From contig JAQOTN010000051.1 of assembly GCA_028554745.1 (NCBI GenBank), positions 186,001-250,000 of the forward strand: a stretch of 64,000 nucleotides of DNA. The letters are read 5' to 3'. The stretch's first letter is position 1. Each line of letters starts with the position of its first letter. Positions 11,322-26,200 of the stretch are shown piece after piece. The position numbers and the translations under genes were made by a program. The notes below the pieces were generated by a model. It made no database searches. It was not told where the DNA came from and saw nothing but the letters and a program-made list of their open reading frames with translations. The DNA is from Blastocrithidia nonstop. Its lineage: Eukaryota > Euglenozoa > Kinetoplastea > Trypanosomatida > Trypanosomatidae.

Positions 11322-13142
11322 ATGTCATTCTTTGAAGTTCGTCGGATTGAACAGTTTTTTATGCACCCACTGCAGCACTTCTTCACGTTCAATCAACCAT
11401 ACGAAATCATCGACACACCATCGTCGTTTGATGCTGCAATGAATGCACGAACTCGATCCTCATCACCGAGTATTTAGAGTGCATCGCCGTGTACCTCAAT
11501 CATGGCCAATCATGCAGAGCCAAAGTATTGCACAAGATTTACAAACGCACATCAAGTGGCGCTTGTTGATGAAACACCTACTAGTGCAAATTATATTCCT
11601 GATGGCAACAGCAATGATAATGGTGACAGTGGCAGTAATCACGGTAATAGAGTGCACATCAACTGCCATGAAAATATCGAGTCTGTGAGTGAAAATGGCA
11701 AACACAAGGCACTTTCACCGTTGCTGCTTACCGGGTTAATGTACACCTTGACAACCAGTGGTGCATACGGTATTGAGTAATCGGTCATGGGTGGAGGTGC
11801 GATGCTAAGTATTGTCTCAATTTTGATCATTCCTGTTATCATGGGCATTCCAACCGCACTGGTGGTGACCTAGCTGACCTGTGCAGTGCCATCTGATGCA
11901 TCGTTTCTTATGTGAATTAACTTATCCTTTCACCGTTCCATCTACTTAACCATGGCCTTACTCTCCGTACTATACACCTTTGTCGATAACGCACTTTACC
12001 CGGTGATCTTTTCCGATTACTGTTGTACCGTCATGACCTGTTCACGATGAAAGAGTGCCTTACTTAGACTAGCAATGATTATCGCAACGTTTGTCTTGAA
12101 CATTACGGGTGTGTAGACGGTTGGCATGACCACGGTGCTACTCACCGTCCTGACCGTTGCCCCCTTTGCACTCTTGTACTCGATTCAGCAGCTGTCATCT
12201 AAGTTTTATGTCAACTGGAATGCCATTACGTTTATTCCATTCAAGATAGACTGACCCACATACATTACCACCGCCTCGTGGAACTTATCCGGTCTGGAGC
12301 AGGTTGCCTCGGTCGCCTAGGACATCCCTCACCCACAGCACACCGTCATGCGTGCTCTAATCCCGCTTATGCTGCTTGTTTTCATTACATACATCCCACC
12401 AATCATCGCGGGGGCTAGTGTGCAAAAGGGTGCGATTGACCTCAGTCAATGGCAAACAGGGGTGTGAACTCATTTATCACTACAGGTAGGCGGACGAGCG
12501 TTGATGATCGTCACCATCATCGGCAGCGTACTTTCTGCGTTTGGGCAGACCTTGTCCACACTTTGTACGACGAGTAGAATGCTAGCGGGAATGGCGATCA
12601 CGGGCACCTTTCCGTGAAAGATTGGCAGCTGACTTAGTCAACGTAACAAACGATTTGGCACCTATCACTGGGCCATCACGCTAAACACCATGCTTACTGC
12701 ACTCTTTTCGACCTTACTAGACTTTGGACCGTTGGTCAAGATTGATCAGTTTTTGTATGGCATTCGTGTCATTATGGTTTTTCTCGCCTTTTTCCAGTTT
12801 CGTCGCCGCTACCCACTTCTGTCTCGCCCGTTCAAGATTCCGATTTATGGATGAAAGTTATATGTAGTGTTCGCCCTACCGTTCTGTGCATTCTTCGCTC
12901 TTACGGTCATCTCAATGATCAAAGACGTTGAGACGGTTGTTTTGTGTGTGTCCGTTGTTAGTGCAGTGGGAGTGGTATCGTGGCTGTATTGCTACTTCAT
13001 TCACAAAAATAACTTTCTTGGCCAGATAGTCACGGTGGTTTTTTAGCATTAGTAGTCAACAGCACATAATGTTTGACCACCTATTGTTTACATACTTGAA
13101 AAAATGAATTTAGCTATTTTGTTTCACTCAAATTTTCAATAA
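11322..13142 (+). CDS. APC-superfamily amino acid/polyamine transporter
   Basis: A 606-residue membrane protein. A hydrophilic N terminus of about 130 residues is followed by roughly 12 hydrophobic spans. The first span region carries the APC signature (TSGAYGIEESVMGGGAML), and TASWNLSGLEQVASVAEDI matches the family's later W-N-GLE motif. The overall pattern is closest to the eukaryotic polyamine:proton symporter group that includes kinetoplastid polyamine permeases; putrescine, spermidine or basic amino acids are likely substrates (inference). In the first signature the second Glu of GIEES is written TAA, and the Glu of ASVAEDI is TAG. The final TAA is 13140-13142. TGA reads as Trp at several places, including FPWKIGSWLSQR. 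Confidence 0.85.
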
Positions 13143-14266
13143 ATAAAGTGATGAGTGGTTACATCAAGATGCAGGCATTACGATAAACACATTAATAGTT
13201 TAGTAAATTTATTTAATAATTTGCAAAACATACTGTAACTCTCCTTTTTCTTTTTCATCTTCTTTGTCTCTTTTTTTTCTTTCTTAATTCTGTTTTTTAT
13301 AAAAATATTACACAAGAAATCACTTCCTTTCTTCTTCTTTTGCGTGTTTCTGTGTGCTTGTTGAAGTAGATGATTGAAATACTTCGAACTTAATTCAGTA
13401 TTACATATTTCATTATATTACAATACAAAGTCACTGAAACTTTGTTTGTCAGTGTAAATAATGAGTGTACGTGTTACCAATCTCCAGCATAAGCTATAAC
13501 AATTACTATATCTCTTCTTCCTTTTTCAGAAAGCTATATTTAAATGCATAATTATATTAATACATTCTCCTCTTATATTGAGTCATCTTTTCCCGAATGG
13601 TTAATATAAACGTAATGGATGATGATCACATTGTGCGTGTAATATTTCAAATAAATAAAACTAATAATGATTATTTGTAAAGTAACAAATATGTATTAAA
13701 TTTTATTTGTTATCATACAAGTACGTTAATGCAACGTGAGAAAAATACTCACAAAGAGTGTGTATCAATTAATTTAAAAATATTCAAAAATGAAAGGAGT
13801 TGTAAAACTGACTTTCTTTATTTTATTTTTTAAAAATAAAAATATTTTTGTAATGCGGTAAGAGTTGTAATCAATTGCATTACACTATGTCATACACACT
13901 TGCTTTTCGTAAGGTTATTTTGTCTGTACACCTTTCATTTTCGGTAACGGAGGTGAAGTGATTATCTTGATTACATAGATAAATTTTTTCTTACAAACCT
14001 TTATTAAAAAATAACAGCAATCAATCTATTATTATGTGCATATGTTATGAATATGTTATGCTATGACATTTATTCATGTAACTGATTATGTTCACTACTT
14101 TTGTTACTTTATGTAAGCTAACAGACATTTTATTTTTATTATTACACAATAGTTGCAAGTGCGCACATCAAAGTAGTGCATCATTTCTTTTTTTTCTCTA
14201 CTTCTAACTGTGCTGTTGTGAGTTTTTTTTGGCTTGCATTTTTCTTGAAAAGCAGACACAGTAATC
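13143..14266. other. Intergenic spacer
   Basis: About 1.1 kb of AT-rich sequence with pyrimidine-rich stretches (notably near 13241-13345). No protein-like frame recognised. Confidence 0.5.
14221..14255 (+). promoter_or_regulatory. Likely trans-splice acceptor for Pus10
   Basis: Two T runs followed by AAGCAG (AG at 14254-14255) twelve bases before the ATG at 14267. Supports the chosen start. Confidence 0.45.
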
Positions 14267-16816
14267 ATGTTAAATTAGCATAACTCATCCACGACTATCG
14301 AGAAGGCAATATTATGCTATCCATGTGCTCTTCGTATGTCCATGTTATTCCGATTACCCAGTCCGCTTAATTGTAAACAATTATAGAAGCGCTAAGACGA
14401 ACAAACATTACAATGTGCAAAGAACGCTAACTAAAAATGCACGCCATTATTTGACAATTAGTACAATTCACTATTTTGAATTGTGCATGAGACAGTCGAT
14501 AGCATAAAGCGTCTGCCTATTGAAAGCAAAATGTTTTAATTGACATAACAATAAACACATATTAACCATGATGCAAACATTACAGCCCAGAGTGACAACT
14601 GCAGCAACAACAACAACAACAACAACAACAATGATAGTAGTTGCCCTAACGTAAAAGTAAAATGGTTATGTGTTGCTTGTTATGGTCTTTATCAGTTTTT
14701 GGATTTGTTTCATGCACCTCACAACGCAGCACAAATACGTTGTACACAGTACAGTGATTCGCGTGGTATTTCACTCAATATCAACGTTAACAGAAGTCTT
14801 ACGTTTACCTGACTTGCGGCAGCGGTGTATTTTTATTCTGGTAGAAAGATTTATTAGTAAATACAGTTACAGTAGTCAGACAATAATTAGTAGTTGTCAA
14901 ACGATTAACAAGAGCAAACCTAGTTGGCACAATCAACGTAGTGCACACTGCATAAGATTCACCACATGTCATGTTTATTACCTGATGCTACGGCCATTGT
15001 GCCATAATAACTGTCCAACTTCAAGGAATTGTACATGTGTGACTTACGAGCACGCATGCTAAACTATTTGATTGTGTCACATGACAAGTTAACGTAATTG
15101 TACAGTGCCTCATATCATGAGAGCAACTCTACACATGGTGATGTCATCAGTAATGCAGCTGTTGCACAGTTGCCAGGTCTATCAACGTATATGAAATGTG
15201 TTTAGCATTATTTCACAAAGAATGCTAATTATTTCATTAATAATCAAGTCATGCAAATTAAAGGTATTGACATCTCAGCACCATAAAAGAACACGCCAAA
15301 CACTACTAGTGACCTTAATCAATGCAGATTTGCACCACAAGCGTTTACGTATAGTGTAGATAAGACAAGTCTTGTAGTATAGGTAGTTTGTCGTCACATG
15401 GCTACGTAAGGTCTCGTGACAAGTGAAGGTGTACTGCCAAGGTCTGCTATCAGCAATCGAAGTGAGAGTGTATTGACCTATGGCTTTATTTACGCACACG
15501 TGTTGCCCTATTTACGCTCTATTCACTACATGCCAGTGAATTTGGCAAATCATACTCCTAGTTAATTAACGTAGCAACACAAATAAGATGGCAGGAAAAC
15601 AATATGTGGTAATTCCATGATAATCACAAATGCCGCAATAACACCTGCTACCGTGATAAGTGTGGTGACACACGCTAACATTTTTCTCATTGGCAACTAT
15701 CGCAAAATGAATCGACAACTTTCACAATCACCGTGGTTTACCAATGGAATGAGAGTAGGCACATTTTCTTTACAGGAAATTATCGCGAACCCACTACTAA
15801 GGTTTTTCTTTCCATAAGGTGTCACACCATTGCTACCAGCTGAAGCACTCATGGTTGACAGCTAAAAACAGAAAAAAAGTCAATTAAGTATTAGTAGAGT
15901 AATATAACAGAACCGTATTATTAAATTTGATAAAGGTAATAAATAGTGTAGCAAGCACAAAGTAAAGTATAGCAAACGAGGTCGTACAACCAGCAACGAT
16001 GATGCACAGTAGTAATAAATTAGCATGACGTATGATGTACATCCATCGTTAGTGTCTGCCCAGTACGTTTATGGATTTGGCAGGTATAAATTTCACAGTG
16101 CAGGGCGGTAAGATGTGGATGTGCGTATGTTAGGAGCAGGTCGGCCTTTTGTACTGGAACTCGTTAACCCATCGCGCTAATCCTTTTCACAGTGTGATTT
16201 GTCCTTGCTGACACAGTAAATTAACGAAAGTGAAGGTGGTGCTGTTGAGGTGAGTCAACTTCGAGCAACAGACGCGGAGGTGACGGTGCGTTTGGCACGT
16301 CACTCGTAGAGTAAAATAAAACGTTATCGATGTGTTATTTGGTGTAGCAGATCGCTAATCACAAATGGCAAGAGCATTAATTAGGCAAACACTTAAAATA
16401 CAGAACGCACATAAACGCATAAACAAAGTAAGATAACACTACATAGAGAAATAGCTCCATTATAAAAGCAAAATCAAATGACACGATTACAGCAGTGTGT
16501 AATTGATGAGGTGCACCAAGTAAATGCAATAAAGGATTTAATGATTGAACAGACCACACCACTACGTGTTTTACACCGACGTGCGTTGTGTGTTCGACCA
16601 CGTACTATTCACTCAATGCACCTGCAGGTGCTCAACGCACACTGAGCGTTGTTAGACCTCACCACGCAGGCCGGTACGTATGTCAAGTAGTTTGTGCATG
16701 GAGACATGGGCCGGACTTTGCCTAATTTGGCATCGTTGCTACATGGCCGAACTGATATTATACAACTAGATGTGCTGGGAATGGAGATGCATGACCTTGA
16801 CAAGCCTACACTGTAA
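14267..16816 (+). CDS. PUS10: tRNA pseudouridine synthase Pus10
   Basis: 849 residues. Pus10 makes pseudouridine at positions 54/55 of the tRNA T-arm in archaea and many eukaryotes. The N-terminal part has CYPC and CVAC pairs typical of the zinc-binding THUMP-containing half. The catalytic half is very well conserved: NYRKMNRQLSQSPWF, GREDVDVRMLGAGRPFVLEL (catalytic Asp within GREDVDVR; E615 written TAA at 16109-16111), TTPLRVLHRRAL, TQAGTYVKEFVHGDMGRT and IIQLDV. TAA/TAG fall at invariant Glu positions (GRED and VKEF), and TGA falls at a Trp. An Asn run is encoded by an AAC repeat near 14604-14632, and a poorly conserved linker separates the two halves. The stop is taken as TAA 16814-16816 just after the family's usual end; readthrough to a later TAA cannot be excluded. 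Confidence 0.92.
14604..14632 (+). repeat. CAA/AAC trinucleotide run
   Basis: About nine CAA units. In the Pus10 frame they read AAC and give an Asn tract in the variable N-terminal half. Confidence 0.8.
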
Positions 16817-17297
16817 CAACCACCACCACAATAGCAATAACAATCATAACATAACATAAAAAATAATCGCATTGAATAATTTTTGTTAATAACAATAATT
16901 ATTATAGCAATAATAATGGTATTGGTAATGAAACTTACGTTGTTGACGATAACAAAATCAGGATATTTATTAATGTCTCATAGTGTAATATGCTTTATTT
17001 TAATTTGATGAATTTCAACAACATTCAATATTTTTTATTTTGCCCTTTACTTGTTTGCGTTCTTTTTGCATATTTTTTTGCGTTTTGCTTTCGTTCCACT
17101 TACACGATAGTTAGTAATTGCCAATTCTCTTATATTTTATTGTATATATTTTTTTTTAGCACAAACATTTTTGCATAGTTTGATATTAGTAAATTATTGG
17201 TTAAAAAAATAAGTTTGAAGTTTGTCATCATCATTATTATTATTTATTTATTACCATTTTATATTATAAAAAATAAGTATAATTTACAGTAAAACAA
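16817..17297. other. Intergenic spacer
   Basis: AT-rich with T runs. A CAG at 17287-17289 after A/T-rich sequence is a weak acceptor candidate for the giant gene starting at 17298. Confidence 0.5.
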
Positions 17298-20200
17298 ATG
17301 TCTGAAACGGCTAGTATTGCGTCAAGTCAGCGGACAAATAACTCAGGTCGCTTCTCGAGTGGGCTAAAGTACTTCTACCATGAATTCCCCATTTTCCCAC
17401 TTTTGCTTTCACTGGAATCAACCTATCATCGTGTACTAAGTTACATTAACCTAATCATCAAATTCATTCAAATCTTCGCCTTTCTCGCAAATCCTCACCT
17501 CATGACGAGCAAGATTGACACGGTGGTTTGGAAAGCGGTGTACTGATCTCACATCCCGTTATGAGATCATTTGTACATGAAAGGCACACTAGGTTGACAT
17601 GCCTACATATGGTTCTGAGGCATTGCGGTGTTGTATATCATTGTACCGCTAGTAATCGTATTGGGTGTACTCATTTCACGAACACCAATGCCACATGAAC
17701 GCGGTCTTTGTGTTGTGTTGCGTGCCTTGTTTCACTCCATGACTTCGGTGCTTTTTATTCCACTCGTGCAATCCTTACTGTCTCAGCTAATCACCTCAAA
17801 TGGCAACTTATGATCTTTCCCAGGTGTAAAAGCACTACATTCACCAGGCATGGTAGCAATAGCCACATTTTCTGTTATTGCACTGGTACTTCTCTCATGT
17901 ACCACGTTCATTTTACAGTGCTCCGTTGCCGTAGACGACTATCTTAGTCAACATGTACTCGCACGAACGCACTACCTGGTTGACCTGTGCGATGTCACAT
18001 GGCGAATTATCACCTGCATCATCTTTCATTGTATACTATCACTTATTGAGAGTGGCACACTGACCGATCCGTCGTGATTTGCGCTGTATTTGTGTCTCAG
18101 TACGTTTATCATGCTTTGTCTAGAAGCTGGTCTGCTGCCGTACATCTACCACTCCACCACACGCATTATCTGCTGTGTCTACACGTTTATCTGCATTTTT
18201 GCACTCATCTTGTTTGTTCGTGTTCAGATTACCGGTGCGGCCTCGTCTACCGATGAGTCTGGTGTACTCAACTTAACAGTCCAGATTAGTGTAGGGATTG
18301 TGTTTATTGTCTTGCTCGTTGGCTGAAAGGCCGCAGATGCACGAGTGAACCGGTAGCTTACCGAGTCACTGCCTCAGCTGTCAAACGCCAATGCCGCCTA
18401 CCCGAGTACCTACACCTGTCTTTTCCCTGATGGCTTACCCGAGTACGATGTTGTTTATCGGGTGTACAGTGAATTGTGTGCAGAAGTGGCAGATGGGGCA
18501 ATGCTGTAGCGTCGTAGCCTTGTTAGTTTGTAAATACCATTCTTAACCAATGTACGTATTTACACCGATGTCGAAGTCGCTACTCGGTTTCATGTCACAG
18601 TGTGGCAGCACACTAAGCTGTACCCTACTCCGTAGATGCTGCACCTAGCCTCACGCATTTTTGTAAAAGGCCAGTTACGTTTTAAAGGAAGTGTCAGTGT
18701 GCTACTCAGCTTTGCTTCTATGATTCGTGCGTTTACCTCAAAGCGCAGTTTGGCCCTATTGCAGTGTGAAAAGGCCAATACGATGGAATGCAGCTTTTCT
18801 ACCCGGTACAAGGCTTATTGTATGATGAGTCGGCTTCGTTTTGAGTTGCAGGTTCGTGATGTGGTGTTTCAGCATTCATGTGATAAAGCCAAACGAGCAC
18901 ACAAAGAGATTCTAGTTCGATTACACCAGTTCTGAAATCGATTGCTAACTCAGCAGGAGCGAACGCAAATTTTCTATTCCTACTCGGACATTGCCCAAGT
19001 TCGCGATGAGACTAATGCGATGTTTCTTAATGCACTGGAGCACCCTCACAGTGATCGTGGTCTGCTGCTGAAGTATGCCGATTTCCTACAGTAGGTTATG
19101 TTGTAACCGTAGTTGGCCTAGAAGTTGCGAACGTTTGCCTAAAATGAAACAGAAAAACAGCGGCGATGTCAAGGTAAAGAATTAAGTAAAATTGATCAAA
19201 CCGCACAGTAACGTCGTCGTCTGTTGCACAGCTACGGTGCCGGTAGTGGTAGCAACAGTGCTGGAGGAGGAAGAGGCGACAAGAGTAAAAGTTTTGGTGG
19301 TGGTGGTAATAGTGGTGGTAGTAACGCCAGCTCACACTACCGTGCCTCCTCATGGCTCTCCTTGGGCATTCACTTTAATCGAAATAACATTATTCGTATT
19401 ATATTAACATTAGCCCTTATGGCATTGGTCATTGTGTACATTATCATGATCATCGTCACCCGTAACCGGCGTGAGAGTGCGATTCGGTGTGTGGATAGCA
19501 GCGCCAATGCACGTACGTTTCGAATGCTTGGTGATGTGGTAGCGATGCAGTACTGAACCATGGCACAGGACAACTCAGGCGATTACAACTTTGACTTTAC
19601 CGGAAATGGACCTCGACTTAATTTCCTCAAGGCACTGGCAAGGGACATGCTTGCCCTACAGAACACCGTTGTCTTCAACACCTCACACACCATTTCTGGT
19701 ATTTCGTAACAGATCTTGTACTCACCACGCGTTTTGTACTTGTAGCAGAGCCAAAACAGCTCAGTTCCATCCATTTTGGTTTCTTCGTTGCTCGGACTCA
19801 ATTACCGGTACGCGTAGTTCCTGGATGGCTTGCCTGGGTTATTTGGGCATCAATACGCCAAGACCGAGGTAGATGTCTCATTGTTAATGAACTCCACATT
19901 TGCCTGATTGACGAATACCTCCGTGCATGGGTGGGAGGCAGCGGCGTACAACGCCAGTGTACAGCTGTGCCTTATGCGATTACAAGAGTAGGCCAACTTG
20001 ACTTTAATCATCTTTACCGTACTTCTGGGTATTGGGTTTATTTATTTGATCATTTATGCCGAAATGCTTTCCTTGGCTAGTGCCGGTGAATTGCTACGTG
20101 ATACCGTCGTCACCGTTTTCTCCCATGTACCTCGTCCACGTGTGCAGCAACTGGCACAGGAGGCAAAGCTGCGTGTGGAACAGTTTGATCGCAATGACAC

Positions 20201-23200
20201 CTAGGACGATGTGGGCTTTGTGACCATGATGGCTACGTCTCATATCAACGCCAACAATGGTGATAATGGTATCACCGGGGATGGTGTAAATCCTAATAAC
20301 AACGGTAATGGGAGTGGCAATATAAATAATAACACGGCATCCTCCTCCATGATGAAAACTGCGTCTTCGAATTCGGCACTAATCTAGTTATCATCTGGTA
20401 ATGGCTCAAAGGGCAATACCATGGCTACTACTACTACTACTACTAGTAATAATACTAATAGTGATGAGAAAGGAAATAGCAATAATAGTAAGTACATCGC
20501 TACTGGGATAGTCGATCCATATGACAATAATTACAGCAGTAGTGAGAATGATGAAAATGACATGTTAACTAAACGTCAAGGTAATCGTATAAATCGGGAG
20601 GGTAGTTATTCTTCTCATCATCATCATACTCATAGTGATGAAGAATAAAGTAGCTCTAGTGATAGCGATGATAAGGACAATTCAGCTTTATTGTAATAAA
20701 AGGATCATCATCATCACCACCATCACCATGATAACAAGGAAAGTGCAAAACATAAACGACATAGACACCATCACAAACACGGCTATGCCACTCGTCACAT
20801 GTCACGCAGAGAAGTAGAAAAGGCCGCGATGAAGCGTGAAATTGCACGTCATAAGGCCTGAGAGGTGCCCAAAGTCAGACGAATCGATTACATCTTTGTG
20901 TTAGTGCTTATTTTAATTTTAGTAGGTCTCTTCTGCGTCGCCACGCTCTTCTTCGTTCGTCACAACACTAACTACAAGACCATATCATCACTCTTTGAGC
21001 GGTGTGTGACCTACAACACCGTCATCTCATCTTTGCATGAAACGTTGTGGGAGGCTTTGATGTTATTTGCCACTGGAGTGAAACCATAAAAGGATTGGGT
21101 GGCTACGGCGAATGCACTTCGGCAGGGGCTTCTCTCTACCTTGACCTCCTTCCCGTCCACGTAGGAGGTGAACGCACTTCGTAATGTGACACAACAAATA
21201 GAATAGATAGTCACTATGTATAGCGTGGTGGATTCATTTATGACTCACCCGTCATAGGTAACCTCACTGTACAACACTACCTCTGGTGCATCGGTCGATA
21301 ACCCACTCGGCGAATAAGCCCGCAAGGCCATGTTTGAATTTCACGGTGGGTTCTTCATTGATTACTACAACAACGTGTTTGCCACGTTACGCACGACACT
21401 GTAGCTTGCTCTGAATGAGACAAGTAGTCAAGACGATGGCAATAACACCTAAAACAAGTCCCTCATTAATGCAGCACTGTCGCTTTCCTGTGTTGCCGTG
21501 GTGCTAATTATACTCATGTCGTTTAGCTTGTACCGTCGGTTTGGCTCACACTTTGTGCGTGGCCACAGCACATGAATTTTATCGGTGGTCACACTTACCA
21601 TCTTGACCTGTATGGCGTTGACCTGTGCGGTTTATATTCAGAGCGATCACTTCCACATCAGTACAGCTTCACTGATTGATTTACTCGCATAACAAGGCCT
21701 GGTGAAGCAGAGTTACATGTGACCGTTAATGCAGGCTGGGGTGGCGGCTCAGCAAGGTCAAAGCCTTAACCCAGTCATCGTACACAACTACTTCACGTTT
21801 ATTAACTCGGATTATGTCATGGACAGCTTTGTACAACAGCGGTTAACCTCAGAGTAGGCTACATTGGCCAATAACACGCTATAACAACTGCAATATTTTG
21901 AAAAAATTGCCCTTTCGTTGCTTTCACAGTCCTTTATCGAGCACACAGATAACTTGACCAGCTTTACGTGGGACTTTGACAGTGAAGCCGATGCGATGTC
22001 TGTTCGTGTAAACTACCCCAATGACCCGCTACGGTACACCAGCACCAGTTACGATGTAAAGTTGCCCATCAATGTCACCATCTTAAAAGCTCGAGATGTA
22101 CTTAGCAATGATCGAGCCAAGGACACACTGAGTAGTATGTAAAATATTTGATAGAATGTCTACTCCAAACACATTGACTAACACATGCATAAAATAAACT
22201 CACTGAGTGATTTTATTAAACGAGCCGCTATTGCCATTTTGGTTTGTGCCTTTGTTTGCCTTTTACTTGCCACCACATTTATCATTTTTGCTCTGTTCCA
22301 GTACTCCTAGCAGTCACGTTAGTTTGACCGAATCACAAAGGGCATTGTCGTGAGCAAACACACCAATCACAGTAAGTGATACTCATTGGTGATCATTGCG
22401 CTCTTTATGTGTATTACCTATATTACCATTATTTACATTAACTGAGTGAGCAACCACACGGGCGCTCAACTCGATGTGATGCACAGTCGATCCTTTGTTT
22501 ACATTGAGACGATGATTGCCGCAGAAGAGTGAATTTGTAATGTGATGAGTAAAGCCGAACTTAATTCGTGGTTGTAGATACGTGAACAACAGCTAAAGAG
22601 CCTAACGCAATCGTTGCAAGGAGGCGCCAATAACATTTACAACATTAACCCTACCTTAGATAGTTTCCTGCAAGGTGTTAATGTCTACTTACCGTCTTTC
22701 TATACGGGTGGGTTCGACATTGCTAGTTCATCGTCTTCGTCTTCCTCAGCAGCGTCATCGTTGTCGTTGTAAGACGCATTTTCAGCATTAACGTCGTCGT
22801 CGTCGTCGTCGTCGTCATCGTCTGCATGAGACAACAGTGATAGTATTAGTAGTAGCAGTGGTAGTGCAGATAGTGGGGAATTATTAGTCTATGGCATGTA
22901 AGAAAGTGTGAGTGCCTGAAGTCAGTACATCACTTCTCTTCGGTTAGAAACTGATGTGTCAAGAGCACAGAACATTGTCCAGATGATGCGGGCATCCTTT
23001 ATGGGCCTGGAGCAGTGTCTGTAGTATGCCTCTAACTTATTATTTAGCGCACAGAGCAATCGATTGCATAGCTTTGCCGCCATTCAAGTCATTTTATCGT
23101 TTTGTGTGCTGCTCTGTGTCATTGGGGTGCATGGTGTGGTGTTTTTGCTGGAGGCCCGATAAGAAATGCGGCATATGCTGGCTTATCGCATGCTAGTCAA

Positions 23201-26200
23201 ATTAATTCCTGCCGATGTTCAGTAATCGATTCCAGCCACCCATGAAGCACGTTAGTTGGGGTTGTAGCATGAGAATGAAGCCATTAACGATTACACCCAC
23301 GCCATCTCAGACGTTATCACCGTTCCAGTCATCGCGATTAACGATTATGGCATTGTCATTTTATTTAATCGTTTTGCGGAAGAGGTGTTTGGCTACGCTG
23401 CCGCGTAGGTGTTAGGTAATGAGGTCACCATCTTAATGCCTGATCGAATTGCCGCAAAGTATAACATGCACATGGACATGTACCGCTCCACCCACGCCGA
23501 ACCCGTTACCCGGCAGCTGCTTCGTAACTTGTAGGTTCATGGACGAACCAAAAACGGTACCTTGATTGAACTACGCCTTTCACTGCAGTAACTTCGCTGC
23601 CACAGTGGGGATCGTGTGTTTATTGGATTTGTGTAAGACATTAGCGATTAGGTAAAACGTCAACGTGAATTACAGATAAACGCCTTCCTGCAAGAAGAGC
23701 TGCCTCAGCCAATGATTGCAATAGACACGCTTGGTGCCATCTTACGCTTTAACAAAGCCGCAGAGGCCTGCTTTGGCCGATCTGCAGCCGATGTGATGGA
23801 TCAGAATGTTAAGATTCTCATGCCATAGGAAATAGCTGCCCGGCATGACTCCTACCTGGCCACCTATTTACGCACCCGACAACGACATGTACTGGCAAAT
23901 GTCAACCGAGTTCGAGCGGTGCGCAAGAATGGGGAGTAATTTCCAGCTTAGCTGGTGGTAAAAGAGCTGGTCAATGACAATGTCACCACCTACCTCGGGT
24001 TTATTCGTGATTTGAGCAGTGATGCCGACATGGATGAGGCGATGCTGCTCAAGAGTGTGCTCATGGAATCACTTTCGCTGGCGGTAATCTGTACCGATAT
24101 TACCGGTCGGGTCATTTTGTACTCCAACTCGGCGTAAGGCATTTTGGGCTTTGCACCATAGGAGGTGGTGAACAATAACTGTAAGATGCTCATGCCGCCC
24201 GCGGTAGGAGACAAGTATGATGCCTATCTAGAACGGTATCGCAACTCACTCGGACAGCGAGCCACATTACCGTTAGACCAAGAGTGAATGGGCCGTCATA
24301 AAGACGGACACCTCATTCCACTGTAGATCACCTGACGTGAGGTACAATCACCCAACTCGGCGTACTTGGCATTGTTAGGGTTTGTGCGTTAAGTGAGCGA
24401 TGCACGTGAGAAGAAAAAGCGACGAGTGTTGTAGTAAACCGTCATGACGGAACATCACACCCCAATAGTCTGACTTCGTCAGGATGGCACCATTGTTAAA
24501 GTAAACCGTGCCACAGAGTAATAGTTTGGTTACTCTGCCTAGTAGTTGTTACAGTACAATGTAAAAAAATTGCTACCACCACACTGTGCACGGTGTGTTC
24601 GAGCCCAGTTGCCCCATGGCCCACTCTCTCTCGTTGGGGTACCTGCTCCTGTTACGGGAAATGCCATGCCCAACACCTGCTCCACCGCAAATTCTACATT
24701 TACCAGTGGCAAGGCAGCCTTTTCTCGTAATAGCATTCCGGATAATAAAAACCGACAAACAGCATCAACTGGAGCACATCGACACAACAGCAGTGGCAAC
24801 AACACAAACACAAACACAAATAACGACAAGGAACGAAAGAAAATAGGCAACAGTGACAGTCAGACAGCGTCTGCCGTGTAGACGGGAACAGACAGCCGAT
24901 GATTTATTGCTATGCGTAAGTCCGGTACCACATTTCCGGTAGAAGCCAAAATGCGTGCAATCACTTCCTAGTCCTATGAACTTGCGGAGACAAGTCAGAA
25001 CGGGGAAGGTGTGTTCTCCCATAGCAATGTCATCTTTGTAACGTATTTGCGAAACATTACCACCGAGATGAACTCCGATCGCAGTGGTGCACTCAACAAC
25101 TTTATCATCGAGGCCTCCCTGGTGCCGATGCTTCGGTTAGACGGAGATGGTGTCATTATTCAGTGTAATGAGGCGATGGAGAAGCTGCTGAGTTTGCGTC
25201 ACACGGATATTATGGGTCGTCGACTCGATGAACTGTTTGTTCAGCCCCGTTCGTCATTTTCTACATCAAACTTATCATCCGCATTTAACTCACAGACCGC
25301 TCATGTAGATGGCGCAACGTTGTCGTAGGCCACTTCATCTTCCTTGACAACTCGTGCTATTACTACTGGTGATAATAATAAATATATAAATGATGGTAGT
25401 GATAACGGAAATGATAATTATAAAGATGATTATGAAGACGACGACGATAATGATAATGATGATGATGATGAAGGCAAGCGTTCTATTCTCACGTGCGTTA
25501 ACGAGAAAGTTATTCGTTACATTCGTGCATCGGATATGACCTCTATTCCTGTCGAAATCACTATCAAAGGTATTTTACCCTCTACCAAGTATGACAAGAT
25601 GCAGTATGCCGTACACCTACGTGATACCCGCAACGATGGTGCGTTGTAGCGAGAGCGGGCTCTTTGTCAGACAATCGCCTAGTTAGCTCCCATCCCACTC
25701 GTGCAGTTTAGCTGAACAAGTAAAGTGGTGGTGTTCAATGACGCGGCTCATGCCAAATTTGAGTGAAGTGCTTCGTAGATGATTGACAAGGATGTGTCGG
25801 TGTTGTTTGCGGACACAAACACCTTGTACGATCTACTGCCACATGACAAAGAAAGTGCTGCTCAGGTAGCCTAAGCCAAAAATAGGGTGTACTGTACACA
25901 AGGTAAGACAAAGAGCGGCAAGACGTTTCCGATGCTCGTGTCTGTTCGTGAAATTGTCGTCTAACACGATCGCACACAGAACACCTTTGTCGCCTATTTC
26001 AACGATTTGACCAGCGCCTTGCAACTTCAGGCCAGCAATCAGGCATTACAAGCTTATTTACATCTTAACTATTACTGTATTATGGTGTTGCGTAAAGATA
26101 ACACCATTATAGCCTGTAACGAAGCCACGTTAAATGCATTTCGTTATTCGAGTGAAGTTTAGTTAATGGGCAAATCCGTTGCCTAGCTGCTTAAGTATGA

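Noticed and set aside
24539-25022. Overlapping frames of about 60-110 codons on both strands
   Set aside because: Only the frame continuous with the giant PAS gene carries PAS motifs on both sides; the rest are overlaps.
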